Assembly: GCF_028868675.1 (NCBI RefSeq)
Contig: NZ_JAGWUA010000026.1
Coordinates: 1-34,286, forward strand
Direction of reading: 5' to 3'
DNA from: Bradyrhizobium sp.
GTDB taxonomy: Bacteria; Pseudomonadota; Alphaproteobacteria; Rhizobiales; Xanthobacteraceae
DNA: 34,286 bases
Numbering within the stretch: position 1 is the stretch's first letter; each line of letters opens with the position of its first letter. Below are positions 15,976 through 24,820 of the stretch, piece by piece. The position numbers and the translations under genes are program-made. The notes beneath the pieces were generated by a model, which was not told the origin of the DNA, did no database searches, and saw only the letters and a list, made by a program, of their open reading frames with translations.

Positions 15976-16461
15976 ATGGCCTACACCGCAGACGTCAATC
16001 GCTGGCGCGGCCCCGCCGAACAACCCTACGACCGCCCCCACATGCTCGATACGCCCTGGCACCCCGGCTGGATCGCCGTGACCATCCTCGGCTTCATCAT
16101 CTGGTGGCCGATCGGACTCGCCCTTCTCTTTTTCACACTCGGGAGCAGAAGAATGTCGTGCTGGAGTCATCAGGATCGCTGGCAGAACAAGATGGAGCGC
16201 ATGCAGTACAGGATGGATCGCATGCGCGATCGCATGGAGCGCCGCGGCTTCGGCTTCGGTTTCGGCCCGCCCTCGAGCGGCAACCGCGCCTTCGACGAGT
16301 ATCGCTCGGAGACGCTGCAGCGGCTCGAAGAGGAGCAGCGCGAGTTCAAGGATTTCCTGACCCGCCTGCGCCACGCCAAGGACAAGGAAGAGTTCGACCA
16401 GTTCATGGCGCAGCACAGGAACCGTCCGACGCCGCCGAACGACCAGCCGCAACAGGGCTGA
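15976..16461 (+). CDS. DUF2852 membrane protein
   Basis: The 161-residue protein carries a conserved N-terminal motif (MLDTPWHPGWIAVTILGFIIWWPIGLALLFF) forming a membrane span at about 34-56, then a Met/Arg-rich helix (MERMQYRMDRMRDRMERR), a Gly/Phe patch and a C-terminal amphipathic helix (RLEEEQREFKDFLTRLRHAKDKEEFDQFM). This matches DUF2852, widespread in Rhizobiales and of unknown role. GGAGA seven bases before the ATG supports the start. It is preceded by the TTGACA promoter and TetR operator, and followed by a strong terminator, so it is a single-gene transcription unit controlled by its neighbour. Confidence 0.85.
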   Translation: MAYTADVNRWRGPAEQPYDRPHMLDTPWHPGWIAVTILGFIIWWPIGLALLFFTLGSRRMSCWSHQDRWQNKMERMQYRMDRMRDRMERRGFGFGFGPPSSGNRAFDEYRSETLQRLEEEQREFKDFLTRLRHAKDKEEFDQFMAQHRNRPTPPNDQPQQG

Positions 16462-16512
16462 TCCCTCTCAAAGCCTTCAGGCGCATGCCCCCAAAGTCCT
16501 GATGGCCCCGAG

Positions 16513-16552
16513 CCGCCCGCCTGCGTGACCCGCAGGCGGGCGGTTTGGTTTT
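16513..16552 (+). terminator. strong factor-independent terminator after DUF2852
   Basis: CCGCCCGCCTGCG (16513-16525) pairs perfectly with 16531-16543 across a TGACC loop, followed by TTTGGTTTT. A 13-base GC stem and T-rich tail 50 bases after the DUF2852 stop is textbook in form. Confidence 0.85.
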
Positions 16553-16862
16553 CGGGCGCCCACGGCCCGGACGTCTCGCGGACAACCGTCTCTGGCGCCT
16601 CCCTTCCGGCCGCCATATTCGGCGCCGGTAACCCCGCATTAACTATCGCTGGCGTCTGGTAAAAGACGGAAAGTCGCGCCGGAAGGCCCTTGTTTTGACA
16701 TGTTGGCAGGGAAAGCAGACGCCCGGCTTCGGACGGGCCTCCCACGCCAGACAGGGCTTTTGTGCAGGCTTGCTGGCCGCGTTTTCATCGCGGCTCTTGG
16801 GAACCGGCGGCCATTGACCCGCCGGGCACTGGGGTAACGACCGTCTTGAGAGGATACTGCCC
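16553..16862. other. upstream region of tolQ
   Basis: About 310 bases without a supported gene. It should contain the tol operon promoter. A TTGACA occurs at 16695-16700 but no matching -10 lies 15-19 bases on, and a TTAACTAT half-site lies at about 16639. GAGGA eight bases before the tolQ ATG is the ribosome-binding site. Confidence 0.4.
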
Positions 16863-17579
<717 letters not shown>

Positions 17580-17618
17580 AGGACGGTATAGTGTGACGGC
17601 GATCGCGGGCTTGAAATC

Positions 17619-18068
17619 ATGGGGATGAACGCAGCCAGTTCGTCCGGCGGCGGTGGCCGTCGCAGCCGGCGCAAACCGGTCATGGCCGAGATCAACGTCA
17701 CGCCGATGGTCGACGTGATGCTGGTGCTGCTCATCATCTTCATGGTGTCGGCGCCGCTTCTGACCGTGGGCGTGCCGCTCGACCTGCCGCAGACGCAGGC
17801 CAAGAGCCTCGAGCAGGACCAGAAGCCGCTGCAGCTCTCGGTCGACATCAACGGCAAGGTGTTCATCAACGATACCGAGGTCGCGATCAACGAACTGGTG
17901 CCGAAGCTGAAGGCGATCACGGACGCGCGCGGCGGCACCGAGGAGCGCATCTACATGCGCGCGGACAAGAAGGCAGACTACGGCACGGTGGCCAAGGTGA
18001 TGGGCCTGCTGTCCGGCGCGGGTTTCAAGCGGCTCGCTTTGGTGACCGAGGTGGAGCAGGGGTCCTGA
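17619..18068 (+). CDS. tolR: TolR, stator subunit of the Tol-Pal system
   Basis: The 149-residue ExbD/TolR protein has a basic cytoplasmic N-terminus rich in Ser/Gly/Arg, a single span from about residue 30 (NVTPMVDVMLVLLIIFMV) with the conserved Asp that carries protons, then a periplasmic domain (SVDINGKVFINDTEV, then YMRADKKADYGTVAKVMGLL). It partners with TolQ encoded 39 bases upstream. Two ATGs lie at 17619 and 17625; the first is used here, but neither has a strong ribosome-binding sequence and coupling to tolQ is likely. The tolA start follows two bases after the stop. Confidence 0.95.
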   Translation: MGMNAASSSGGGGRRSRRKPVMAEINVTPMVDVMLVLLIIFMVSAPLLTVGVPLDLPQTQAKSLEQDQKPLQLSVDINGKVFINDTEVAINELVPKLKAITDARGGTEERIYMRADKKADYGTVAKVMGLLSGAGFKRLALVTEVEQGS

Positions 18069-18070
18069 AG

Positions 18071-19027
18071 TTGAAGGTGAACGTCGACAAGACACTCGTT
18101 GCGTCGATTGCCCTCCACGTCCTCGTGATCGGGTGGGGGCTGGTCACCTTTACGACTCGCTCCATGGAAGCCCCGCCGCCGGAGTCGCTCCCCGTCGACA
18201 TCATCTCCGCCGACCAGCTCTCCAGGATCACGGCCGGCATCAAGACCGGCGAGAAGGACAAGCCGAAACCCAAGGTCGAGAAGGTCGCGGACGCGACGCC
18301 CGTCGACGATGCCGTCGGCAAGGTCACCGAGAAGAAGGAGATCGTGACCTCGTCCTCGCCCGAGCCGCCGCCGAAGCCGGTGGAAAAGCCGGTCGAGAAG
18401 AAGCCCGATCCGCCAAAACCCGTGGTCGAGAACAAGCCGAAGGACGAGCCGAAGCCCGCCGAGAAGAAGCCTGATCCCGCCAAGGAAGATCCGATCGCCG
18501 AGGCGCTCAAGAAACAGGAAGCCAAGAAGCCGACGCCGAAGCAGGAGACCAAGCCGCAGCAGGCCCAGGCGCAGCCGCCAAAGCCGAAGCAGGAGCGGAC
18601 CTTCGATCAGACCAAGATCGCCGCGCTCTTGGACAAGCGCGATCCGACCCGGCAGGCGATCACCGGCGCGACGTTGAATGCCTCCGCATCGCTCGGCACC
18701 ACGCGCGGCACGGCCACGACACTGTCGCAGTCCGAGCTTGACGCGATGCGGGCGCGGCTTGCGAGCCTGTGGAACGTGCAGCCCGGCATCGAGCATCCGG
18801 AGGAGCTGTTCGTCACGGTGCGCATCCGCCTCGGGCCCGACCGGCGGCTCGCCGCACCCCCGCAGGTGGTCTCGACCGGAAGCTCGCCGCGCTACCAGGC
18901 CGCGGCCGATGCCGCGGTCCGCGCCGTGCTGCAGGGTCAGCCCTATACCATGTTGCGCGATGAGACCTACGAGCAGTGGAAATACATGGACATCGATTTC
19001 GATCCCAAGACGATGTTCCGCAGTTGA
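18071..19027 (+). CDS. tolA: TolA, energy-transducing periplasm-spanning protein
   Basis: The 318-residue protein begins [26 protein letters not shown], an N-terminal anchor with the SH..-type face (SIALH) that contacts TolQR. The middle (about 55-180) is a Lys/Pro/Glu-rich spacer (repeated KPVEKP and KPDP units) rather than the Ala-rich helix of enterobacteria. The end from about 210 ([18 protein letters not shown], then [11 protein letters not shown] and [18 protein letters not shown]) is the C-terminal domain that reaches Pal/TolB. TTG at 18071 is taken as start since AGGGG lies eight bases ahead; a GTG at 18077 is the alternative. The gene follows tolR after two bases. Confidence 0.92.
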   Translation: MKVNVDKTLVASIALHVLVIGWGLVTFTTRSMEAPPPESLPVDIISADQLSRITAGIKTGEKDKPKPKVEKVADATPVDDAVGKVTEKKEIVTSSSPEPPPKPVEKPVEKKPDPPKPVVENKPKDEPKPAEKKPDPAKEDPIAEALKKQEAKKPTPKQETKPQQAQAQPPKPKQERTFDQTKIAALLDKRDPTRQAITGATLNASASLGTTRGTATTLSQSELDAMRARLASLWNVQPGIEHPEELFVTVRIRLGPDRRLAAPPQVVSTGSSPRYQAAADAAVRAVLQGQPYTMLRDETYEQWKYMDIDFDPKTMFRS

Positions 19028-19043
19028 TATTCGAGAGCCCGCA

Positions 19044-20420
19044 ATGTCCCTGAAATCCTTTCCCCTGCCGCCCTTGCCGATCGATCGCCGGCGTCTGCTG
19101 ATCGGCGGCGCCGGCGCTGCGGCCGGTCTCATGCTGCCGCAGTCCATGCTTGCGCAGACCAGATTGCAGATCACCGAGGGCAACGTCGCGCCGCTGCCGA
19201 TCGCGATCACCACCTTCGTGCCGGGCTCGCCCTCTGATGCCGAAGTCGGCGCCGGCGTGACGCAGGTCATCACCAACAATTTGAAGCGCTCGGGCTTGTT
19301 CAACCCGATCGACCAGGCCGCCTTCATCGAGCGCATCAGCAACATCGACGTCGCGCCGCAGTTCCAGAACTGGAAGACCATCAACGCGCAGGCCCTGGTC
19401 ACCGGCCGCATGACGCGGCAGCAGGATGGCCGGCTCAAGGCCGAGTTCCGGCTGTGGGACGTCGCCTCCGGCCAGCAGCTCACCGGCCAGCAATACTTCA
19501 CCTCGCCGGAATACTGGCGGCGCATCGCCCACATCATCTCCGACCAGATTTACGAGCGGCTGACCGGCGACAAGGGCTATTTCGACAGCCGCGTGGTGTT
19601 CGTCGACGAGACCGGGCCGAAGGAGCGCCGCGTCAAGCGGCTCGCGATCATGGACCAGGACGGCGCCAACGTGCGCTATCTGACCCGCGGCTCCGATCTC
19701 GTGCTGACGCCCCGCTTCTCGCCGTCGACGCAGGAAATCACCTACATGGAGTTCGGCCAGGGCGATCCGCGCGTCTATCTCTTCAACATCGAGACCGGCC
19801 AGCGCGAGATCGTCGGCAATTTCCCGGGCATGACGTTTGCGCCGCGCTTCTCGCCGGACGGCCAGCGCGTCATCATGAGCCTGCAGCAGGGCGGCAACTC
19901 CAACCTGTTCGTGATGGACCTGCGCTCGCGCTCGACCACGCGGCTCACCGACACGCCGGCGATCGACACGTCTCCGTCCTACTCGCCGGATGGCAGCCGG
20001 ATCTGCTTCGAATCCGACCGCGGTGGCAAGCCGCAGATCTACGTGATGGCGGCAGGCGGCGGACCCGCGCAGCGCATCTCCTTCTCCAAGGACGACACCA
20101 ACGGCAGCTATTCGACCCCGGTATGGTCGCCGCGCGGCGACTACATCGCCTTCACCAAGCAGGGCGGCGGCCAGTTCGCGATCGGCATCATGAAGCCCGA
20201 CGGCTCGGGTGAGCGCATCCTGACCGCGGGCTTCCACAACGAGGGCCCGACCTTCGCTCCGAACGGCCGCGTCGTGATGTTCTTCCGCGATCCCGGCGGC
20301 AATGCCGGGCCGTCGCTGTTCACCGTCGACATTTCCGGGCGCAACGAGCAGAAGGTGCCGACGCCGGGCTTCGCGTCCGATCCGGCGTGGTCGCCGCTGC
20401 TGTCCTCGACGTCGGGGTGA
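19044..20420 (+). CDS. tolB: TolB, periplasmic beta-propeller of the Tol-Pal system
   Basis: The 458-residue protein has an export signal, an N-terminal alpha/beta domain (about 40-170) and a six-bladed propeller marked by repeated [25 protein letters not shown] and FAPNGRV units. TolB binds Pal and TolA and regulates the Pal-peptidoglycan link. The leader reads [16 protein letters not shown] and ends near MLAQ; the double Arg followed by x-Leu-Leu resembles a Tat signal rather than the plain Sec signal of enterobacterial TolB. GAGAG lies about seven bases before the ATG at 19044. In most genomes pal follows directly; here it is 3.7 kb away, beyond two other genes. Confidence 0.93.
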   Translation: MSLKSFPLPPLPIDRRRLLIGGAGAAAGLMLPQSMLAQTRLQITEGNVAPLPIAITTFVPGSPSDAEVGAGVTQVITNNLKRSGLFNPIDQAAFIERISNIDVAPQFQNWKTINAQALVTGRMTRQQDGRLKAEFRLWDVASGQQLTGQQYFTSPEYWRRIAHIISDQIYERLTGDKGYFDSRVVFVDETGPKERRVKRLAIMDQDGANVRYLTRGSDLVLTPRFSPSTQEITYMEFGQGDPRVYLFNIETGQREIVGNFPGMTFAPRFSPDGQRVIMSLQQGGNSNLFVMDLRSRSTTRLTDTPAIDTSPSYSPDGSRICFESDRGGKPQIYVMAAGGGPAQRISFSKDDTNGSYSTPVWSPRGDYIAFTKQGGGQFAIGIMKPDGSGERILTAGFHNEGPTFAPNGRVVMFFRDPGGNAGPSLFTVDISGRNEQKVPTPGFASDPAWSPLLSSTSG

Positions 20421-20473
20421 GGATACGCAGGCGCGCCTTCAACGCACGCTGGGCGAGTGAAGGTCATTCGCTC

Positions 20474-20479
20474 TATAAT
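20474..20479 (+). promoter_or_regulatory. candidate -10 element ahead of the GGDEF-EAL gene
   Basis: A perfect TATAAT lies 54 bases after the tolB stop. The -35 zone at 20450-20456 is poor (GGGCGA), so activation by another factor would be needed. It would leave a leader of about 165 bases before the ATG at 20653. Confidence 0.3.
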
Positions 20480-20652
20480 TGCAGCAAGCATTCCTTCACC
20501 TTGCGCTCGGCAAGCCTTGCCCAGTTGCCTGATCTTTCAGCAGATTTTCGCTCGAGGCAGGCGGCGGACAACCCGCCTTTAACGATGTTCCCTCAGAAAG
20601 GTTTCATATCGCGCGGGTAAAGGTACGCGTCGAACAGGAACGCGCGAACCAG

Positions 20653-22986
20653 ATGCAGCTCGCAAACCAGAGCGAAGAGCCCGATCAGAAAATCGCGCCG
20701 TCGATCCATGCGGCGCTGATCGACTCGCTTTTCCAGAATCCTGCGCCGTTGCTGGCGGGGGCGATGCTGGTTGCGCTGGCCGCCGGCATGACCGCCTACA
20801 AGACCGGATCGCTCGCGCTCTGGTCCTGCGTCGCGTTTCTGAGCCTGGTCGGTGCCGCCCGCGCGGTCGACATGCACTGGTACCTGAAGCGCAAGTCCGC
20901 GCTCAACGCGGCGGAAGTGTCCAAGCTGGAGACGCGCTACCAGGCGGGGGCGCTGCTCTATGCCCTGGGCCTCGGCGTGTGGTGCAGCGTCGGACTGCTC
21001 GAGGCGGACGATGCCGTCGTCCACATGATTTGCATCACGGTGACCACGGGCTACGTCTCGGCGGGCGTCGGACGGACCTATGGACGGCCCTGGATCTACC
21101 ACATTCAGGTCGCGCTCGCCTGCACCCCGACCTCGGTCGCGCTCGCGATGCAGGGCACGCCCTATTACATCGGATTGTCCATCGTCTGCGCGATCTTCTA
21201 CGCGGCGCTGCGGCAACTGTCGACGAACCTGCACCGCATCTTCTTCCAGGCGCTGGTCGCGCGCGAGCGCGAGTCGGCGCTCGCGAACCAGTTCGACACG
21301 GCGCTGAACAACATGCCTCACGGCCTGTGCATGTTCCGCGCGGACGGCCGGCTCGCGGTCATGAACCGCCGCTTCGGCGAATTGATGGAGCTGTCCGAGG
21401 ACGTGGCGCGGCGCGGCGCCAGCGCCGCCGACATCATTTCGGCCTGCGTCGCGGCGGGCTCGATCTCCGCGGAGAGCGGCAACCTGATCCTCTGCGAGAT
21501 CGAGGACGCCCAGATCCGGGAGATCGTCACCACCGATCCCAAGCTCGCGCGCGGACGGACGCTGTCGTGGACGTTCCAGTCGATGGCCGGCGGCGGCACC
21601 GTGATGCTGCTCGAGGACATCACCGAGCGCAAGAACGCCGAGGCCAGGATCAGCCATCTCGCCCGCTACGACGAACTCACGACGCTGCCCAACCGCGTCA
21701 ACTTCCGCGACGAGATCGAGCGGCTGCTGGCGATCTCGCACGATGCCGAGCGCCTCTCCGCGCTCCTGTTCATCGACCTCGACCAGTTCAAGCAGATCAA
21801 CGACACGCTCGGCCACCCCTGCGGCGACCAGCTGCTCTGCGCGGTGGCCAACCGCCTGCGCGAAATGCTGCGGCCGGAGGATTTCGTCGCCCGCTTCGGC
21901 GGCGACGAGTTCGTCGTGTTCCAGCAGAACATCAACTCCCCCGATGACGCCGCCACGCTCGCCCGCCGCATCGTCGAGCGATTGAGCGAACGCTACCGCA
22001 TCGACAATCACCTGGTCGAGATCGGCGCCAGCGTCGGCATCGCGCTGACCTCGCCGGAAGGGATCAGCGCCGACACGCTGCTGAAGAACGCCGACATGGC
22101 GCTCTACCGCGCCAAGGCCGACGGCCGCGGCACCTTCTGCTTTTTCCGCGACGAGATGGCGGCGACCGTCGAGGCGCGCCGCATCCTCGAGCTCGACCTG
22201 CGCAAGGCGCTGGCGAACGAGGAATTCGAGCTGTTCTACCAGCCGCTGGTCAACCTGAAGTCCGGCAAGATCACCACCTGCGAGGCGCTGCTGCGCTGGA
22301 ATCATCCGGTGCGCGGCACGGTGTCGCCGGTCGACATCATTCCGGTCGCCGAGGACATGGGCCTGATCGTGGATCTCGGCCGCTGGATCCTGCGCAAGGC
22401 CTGCATGGAATGCATGAAGTGGCCCGAAGGCGTCAGCGTCGCGGTCAACTTCTCGCCGCAGCAGTTCCACCAGCGCGACGTGCTGAGCGAGATCCGCTAC
22501 GCGCTCGAGGTCTCGGGCCTGCCCGCCAACCGCCTCGAGATCGAGATCACCGAATCCTCGCTGTTGCGCAACACGCAGCTCACGCACGACATCCTGTCGC
22601 AGCTCCATACGCTCGGTGTGCGCATCTCGCTCGACGATTTCGGTACCGGCTATTCGAGCCTCAGCTACCTGCACAATTTCCCGATGCAGAAGGTGAAGAT
22701 CGACCGCTCCTTCCTCGAGGGCATCGACACCGACCGGCCGCTGACGCTGCTGCGCGGCGTCGCGCGGCTGTCCGCCGATCTCGGCATGTCGGTCGTGGTC
22801 GAGGGCATCGAGACCAACGAGCAGCTCGAGCTGATCAGCGCCGACGGCACCGTCAGCGAAGGGCAGGGCTACCTGTTCAGCCGCCCGGTCCCGGCGGTGC
22901 GGTTGCGCCAGCTCCTCAACGCCTCCCACGGCCGGCGCGCCGGCGAGGACCACCTCCAGGCCGTCGGCTCCCGCTCGATCGCCTGA
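20653..22986 (+). CDS. membrane GGDEF-EAL protein with PAS domain (c-di-GMP turnover)
   Basis: The 777-residue protein has several membrane spans between about 30 and 190, a PAS-like domain (FDTALNNMPHGLCMFRADGRL, about 215-325), a GGDEF domain and a C-terminal EAL domain. The diguanylate cyclase site is intact (RFGGDEF, with GGDEF at 416-420), and the RxxD inhibitory site (RPED, 407-410) sits five residues before it. The phosphodiesterase site also looks complete: EALLRW at 544, NFSPQQF, ITESSL, DDFGTGYSSL, KIDRSF, VVEGIET and QGYLFSRP. It could therefore make or degrade c-di-GMP. It lies between tolB and pal, which suggests but does not prove a link to envelope constriction. AGGAA lies 12 bases before the ATG. 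Confidence 0.92.
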   Translation: MQLANQSEEPDQKIAPSIHAALIDSLFQNPAPLLAGAMLVALAAGMTAYKTGSLALWSCVAFLSLVGAARAVDMHWYLKRKSALNAAEVSKLETRYQAGALLYALGLGVWCSVGLLEADDAVVHMICITVTTGYVSAGVGRTYGRPWIYHIQVALACTPTSVALAMQGTPYYIGLSIVCAIFYAALRQLSTNLHRIFFQALVARERESALANQFDTALNNMPHGLCMFRADGRLAVMNRRFGELMELSEDVARRGASAADIISACVAAGSISAESGNLILCEIEDAQIREIVTTDPKLARGRTLSWTFQSMAGGGTVMLLEDITERKNAEARISHLARYDELTTLPNRVNFRDEIERLLAISHDAERLSALLFIDLDQFKQINDTLGHPCGDQLLCAVANRLREMLRPEDFVARFGGDEFVVFQQNINSPDDAATLARRIVERLSERYRIDNHLVEIGASVGIALTSPEGISADTLLKNADMALYRAKADGRGTFCFFRDEMAATVEARRILELDLRKALANEEFELFYQPLVNLKSGKITTCEALLRWNHPVRGTVSPVDIIPVAEDMGLIVDLGRWILRKACMECMKWPEGVSVAVNFSPQQFHQRDVLSEIRYALEVSGLPANRLEIEITESSLLRNTQLTHDILSQLHTLGVRISLDDFGTGYSSLSYLHNFPMQKVKIDRSFLEGIDTDRPLTLLRGVARLSADLGMSVVVEGIETNEQLELISADGTVSEGQGYLFSRPVPAVRLRQLLNASHGRRAGEDHLQAVGSRSIA

Positions 22987-23081
22987 TCCATTCACCCGTT
23001 CGCCGAATGCTCCGCCTCGGCCACGGCAGGCGGGCGCCGGCGGGGGATTAACCCTAACGAAGCCATGTGTTTGCATCGTCG

Positions 23082-23096
23082 TTAAGAAGATGTTAA
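23082..23096. promoter_or_regulatory. perfect CtrA-type box TTAA-N7-TTAA
   Basis: TTAA at 23082-23085 and TTAA at 23093-23096 are separated by exactly seven bases, and the second is followed by C, the full consensus of the alphaproteobacterial cell-cycle regulator CtrA. It lies 50 bases before the FeeM-type start codon. A further TTAACCC lies near 23048. Confidence 0.5.
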
Positions 23097-23146
23097 CAAC
23101 GTCTCGCGCACGCGAAAGTTGTTTGGACGTATTGGGGGAGTACCGC

Positions 23147-23872
23147 ATGAAGTCGGCAGCCGAGTCCCAGACCCCAGCTCTGGGCCGGATATGGGATCCG
23201 ATGGATCAGGTGGATTACCGTCTGGCGGAAACTCCCGAGGAGAAGGAAGAGATCTACCGGCTCCGCTATCGCGCCTACCTGCGCGAAGGGGCGGTCCGGC
23301 CGTCCGCGGACGAGCGGGTCGTCGACCAGTTCGAGGACGCGCCCAATGCCTGGACGTTCGGCGTCTATATTCACGGAGAGCTCTACAGTTCGATCCGGAT
23401 CAGCGTGCTGACCTCGGAGTGGCGCCTGTCGCCCTCGGTCGAATTGTTCGGCGACGTCCTGCACCCGCTGCTCGACAAGGGCCTGGTCTTCATCGATTCG
23501 ACCCGCTTCGTCGCCGATCCCGCCAAGTCGCAGCGTTTCCCCGAACTGCCCTATGTGACGGTGCGGCTCGGTTCGACCGCGGGCGTGCACTTCAATGCCG
23601 ATTACGGGCTCGCCATCATTCGTCCCGAGCACCAGGCATTCTATCGACGGGTGTTTCTGCAGGAGACCTGGTGCGAGCCGCGTCTCTATCCGGGCCTCGT
23701 GAAACCGGTCGGCCTGATGGCTGCGCACCTGCCGACCGTGCAGGAACGGGTGCTGGCGCGCTTTCCCTTCCTGCGCTCCAGCGCGTTCGAGCGGCGGATG
23801 CTGTTCGATCGCAAGAGCCAGCGCCAGGCCGTGACGCGGGCCACGCTCGTCCCCGCTGCCGCCCAGCTGTGA
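23147..23872 (+). CDS. FeeM-type N-acyl amino acid synthase-like acyltransferase
   Basis: The 241-residue protein fits the FeeM/LuxI-like GNAT fold: YRLAETPEEKEEIYRLRYRAYLREG (24-48) with the catalytic-region RYRAY segment, then DQFEDAPNAWTFGVYIHGELYSSIRI (60-85), VFIDSTRFVADP (114-125) and GLAIIRPEHQAFYRRVF (154-170). FeeM enzymes join an acyl chain from acyl carrier protein to an amino acid, usually tyrosine; the true acceptor here is unknown. No acyl carrier protein gene is adjacent. GGGGGAG six bases before the ATG at 23147 fixes the start and rejects an ATG at 23090. A CtrA-type box precedes it and a GC hairpin follows. Confidence 0.75.
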   Translation: MKSAAESQTPALGRIWDPMDQVDYRLAETPEEKEEIYRLRYRAYLREGAVRPSADERVVDQFEDAPNAWTFGVYIHGELYSSIRISVLTSEWRLSPSVELFGDVLHPLLDKGLVFIDSTRFVADPAKSQRFPELPYVTVRLGSTAGVHFNADYGLAIIRPEHQAFYRRVFLQETWCEPRLYPGLVKPVGLMAAHLPTVQERVLARFPFLRSSAFERRMLFDRKSQRQAVTRATLVPAAAQL

Positions 23873-23892
23873 TCTCTCCGGCAGTTCCCCCG

Positions 23893-23911
23893 GGCCGCGG
23901 GTGCCGCGGCC
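23893..23911 (+). terminator. GC hairpin after the FeeM-type gene
   Basis: GGCCGCGG (23893-23900) pairs perfectly with CCGCGGCC (23904-23911) across GTG, 20 bases after the stop. The following sequence is C/T-rich rather than a T-run, so it is a possible terminator. Confidence 0.45.
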
Positions 23912-24152
23912 TGCCCTCCTTCCGAAGCCTGAGCCTCAAAATCCGGTAAAATCAACGGTCTTGCCGAAGGACGCGGCTTGCCTTCACCGTCGCGCCACAT
24001 TTACAACCCATTAACCATCGCGGGCGCTTTTCGCCGTTCGGGGGCATTTGACCGGCTCGGGCAACGTCCCATCAAGGTTGACGGAACGTTCGCTTAACCA
24101 ACCCCCTGTAGACCGAAAAGCAGTGGACTAACGTGAGCGTGGAGGCTCCGGA

Positions 24153-24641
24153 ATGAAACATCCTATGCGTATCCTCCAGGGGTTGAAGCTGGCTGCGGTG
24201 CTTGCGGTCGCGCTGTCGATGGGCGCCTGCGCCAACAAGAACCTGGGTGCCGATGCGATGGCGAGCGCTGCCACGCCGGGCAGCCAGCAGGACTTCGTCG
24301 TCAACGTGGGCGACCGCGTGTTCTTCGAGAGCGACCAGACCGACCTGACGCCCCAGGCGATCGTCACGCTCGAGAAGCAGGCGCAGTGGCTGCAGACCTA
24401 TCCGCGCTACAGCTTCACCATCGAAGGCCATGCCGACGAACGCGGCACCCGCGAATACAACATCGCGCTCGGCGCCCGCCGCGCCCAGTCGGTGCGCTCG
24501 TTCCTCGCCTCGCGCGGCATCGACCCCAACCGCATGCGCACGATCTCCTACGGCAAGGAGCGGCCGGTGGCGGTCTGCAACGACATCTCCTGCTGGTCGC
24601 AGAACCGGCGCGCCGTCACCGTGCTGAACGCGAGTTCCTGA
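24153..24641 (+). CDS. pal: Pal, peptidoglycan-associated lipoprotein
   Basis: The 162-residue lipoprotein has a lipobox ending LSMGAC with the modified Cys at 26. From about residue 50 an OmpA-type peptidoglycan-binding domain follows: VFFESDQTDLTPQA, FTIEGHADERGTREYNIALGARRAQSV and RMRTISYGKERP, including the Asp and Arg that grip diaminopimelate. Anchored in the outer membrane, it ties that layer to the wall and is moved by TolQRA with TolB. GGAGG seven bases before the ATG supports the start. It has its own upstream region of about 280 bases, so it is probably transcribed separately from tolQRAB. Confidence 0.95.
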   Translation: MKHPMRILQGLKLAAVLAVALSMGACANKNLGADAMASAATPGSQQDFVVNVGDRVFFESDQTDLTPQAIVTLEKQAQWLQTYPRYSFTIEGHADERGTREYNIALGARRAQSVRSFLASRGIDPNRMRTISYGKERPVAVCNDISCWSQNRRAVTVLNASS

Positions 24642-24671
24642 CGGGCCGTGGTCGCGCGCAAGTCGAGCCGT

Positions 24672-24701
24672 CCGGCGCCCTCCGTGGCGCCGGTTTCGTT
24701 T
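24672..24701 (+). terminator. factor-independent terminator between pal and cpoB
   Basis: CCGGCGCC (24672-24679) and GGCGCCGG (24686-24693) form a perfect stem with a six-base loop, followed by TTTCGTTT. It lies 30 bases after the pal stop. Confidence 0.7.
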
Positions 24702-24820
24702 CGGCGGTCCGCTGCAGAAACCCTTTGATGCCAGTCACATTTTTGGCGTACTCCCTCCCTCAATGTGTCGCGCGGCGCAGCGCGAGGTCGCGGCCGTGCC
24801 GCTTTCGTCGTCAGGGCAAG

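Noticed and set aside
16695..16700. TTGACA upstream of tolQ as a promoter
   Set aside because: No acceptable -10 lies 15-19 bases downstream (GACGCC at 17).
20593..23148. Very long minus-strand open frame (about 850 codons) opposite the GGDEF-EAL gene
   Set aside because: It has no recognisable domain, an Arg/Asp/Gln-rich composition typical of antisense frames in high-GC DNA, and the plus strand has clear catalytic motifs.
24078..24083. TTGACG upstream of pal as a -35 element
   Set aside because: The 17-base position holds ACCCCC; no -10 fits.
24386..24820. Upstream extension of the cpoB frame through pal
   Set aside because: The signal peptide at 24821 sets the start, and a terminator lies inside the extension.
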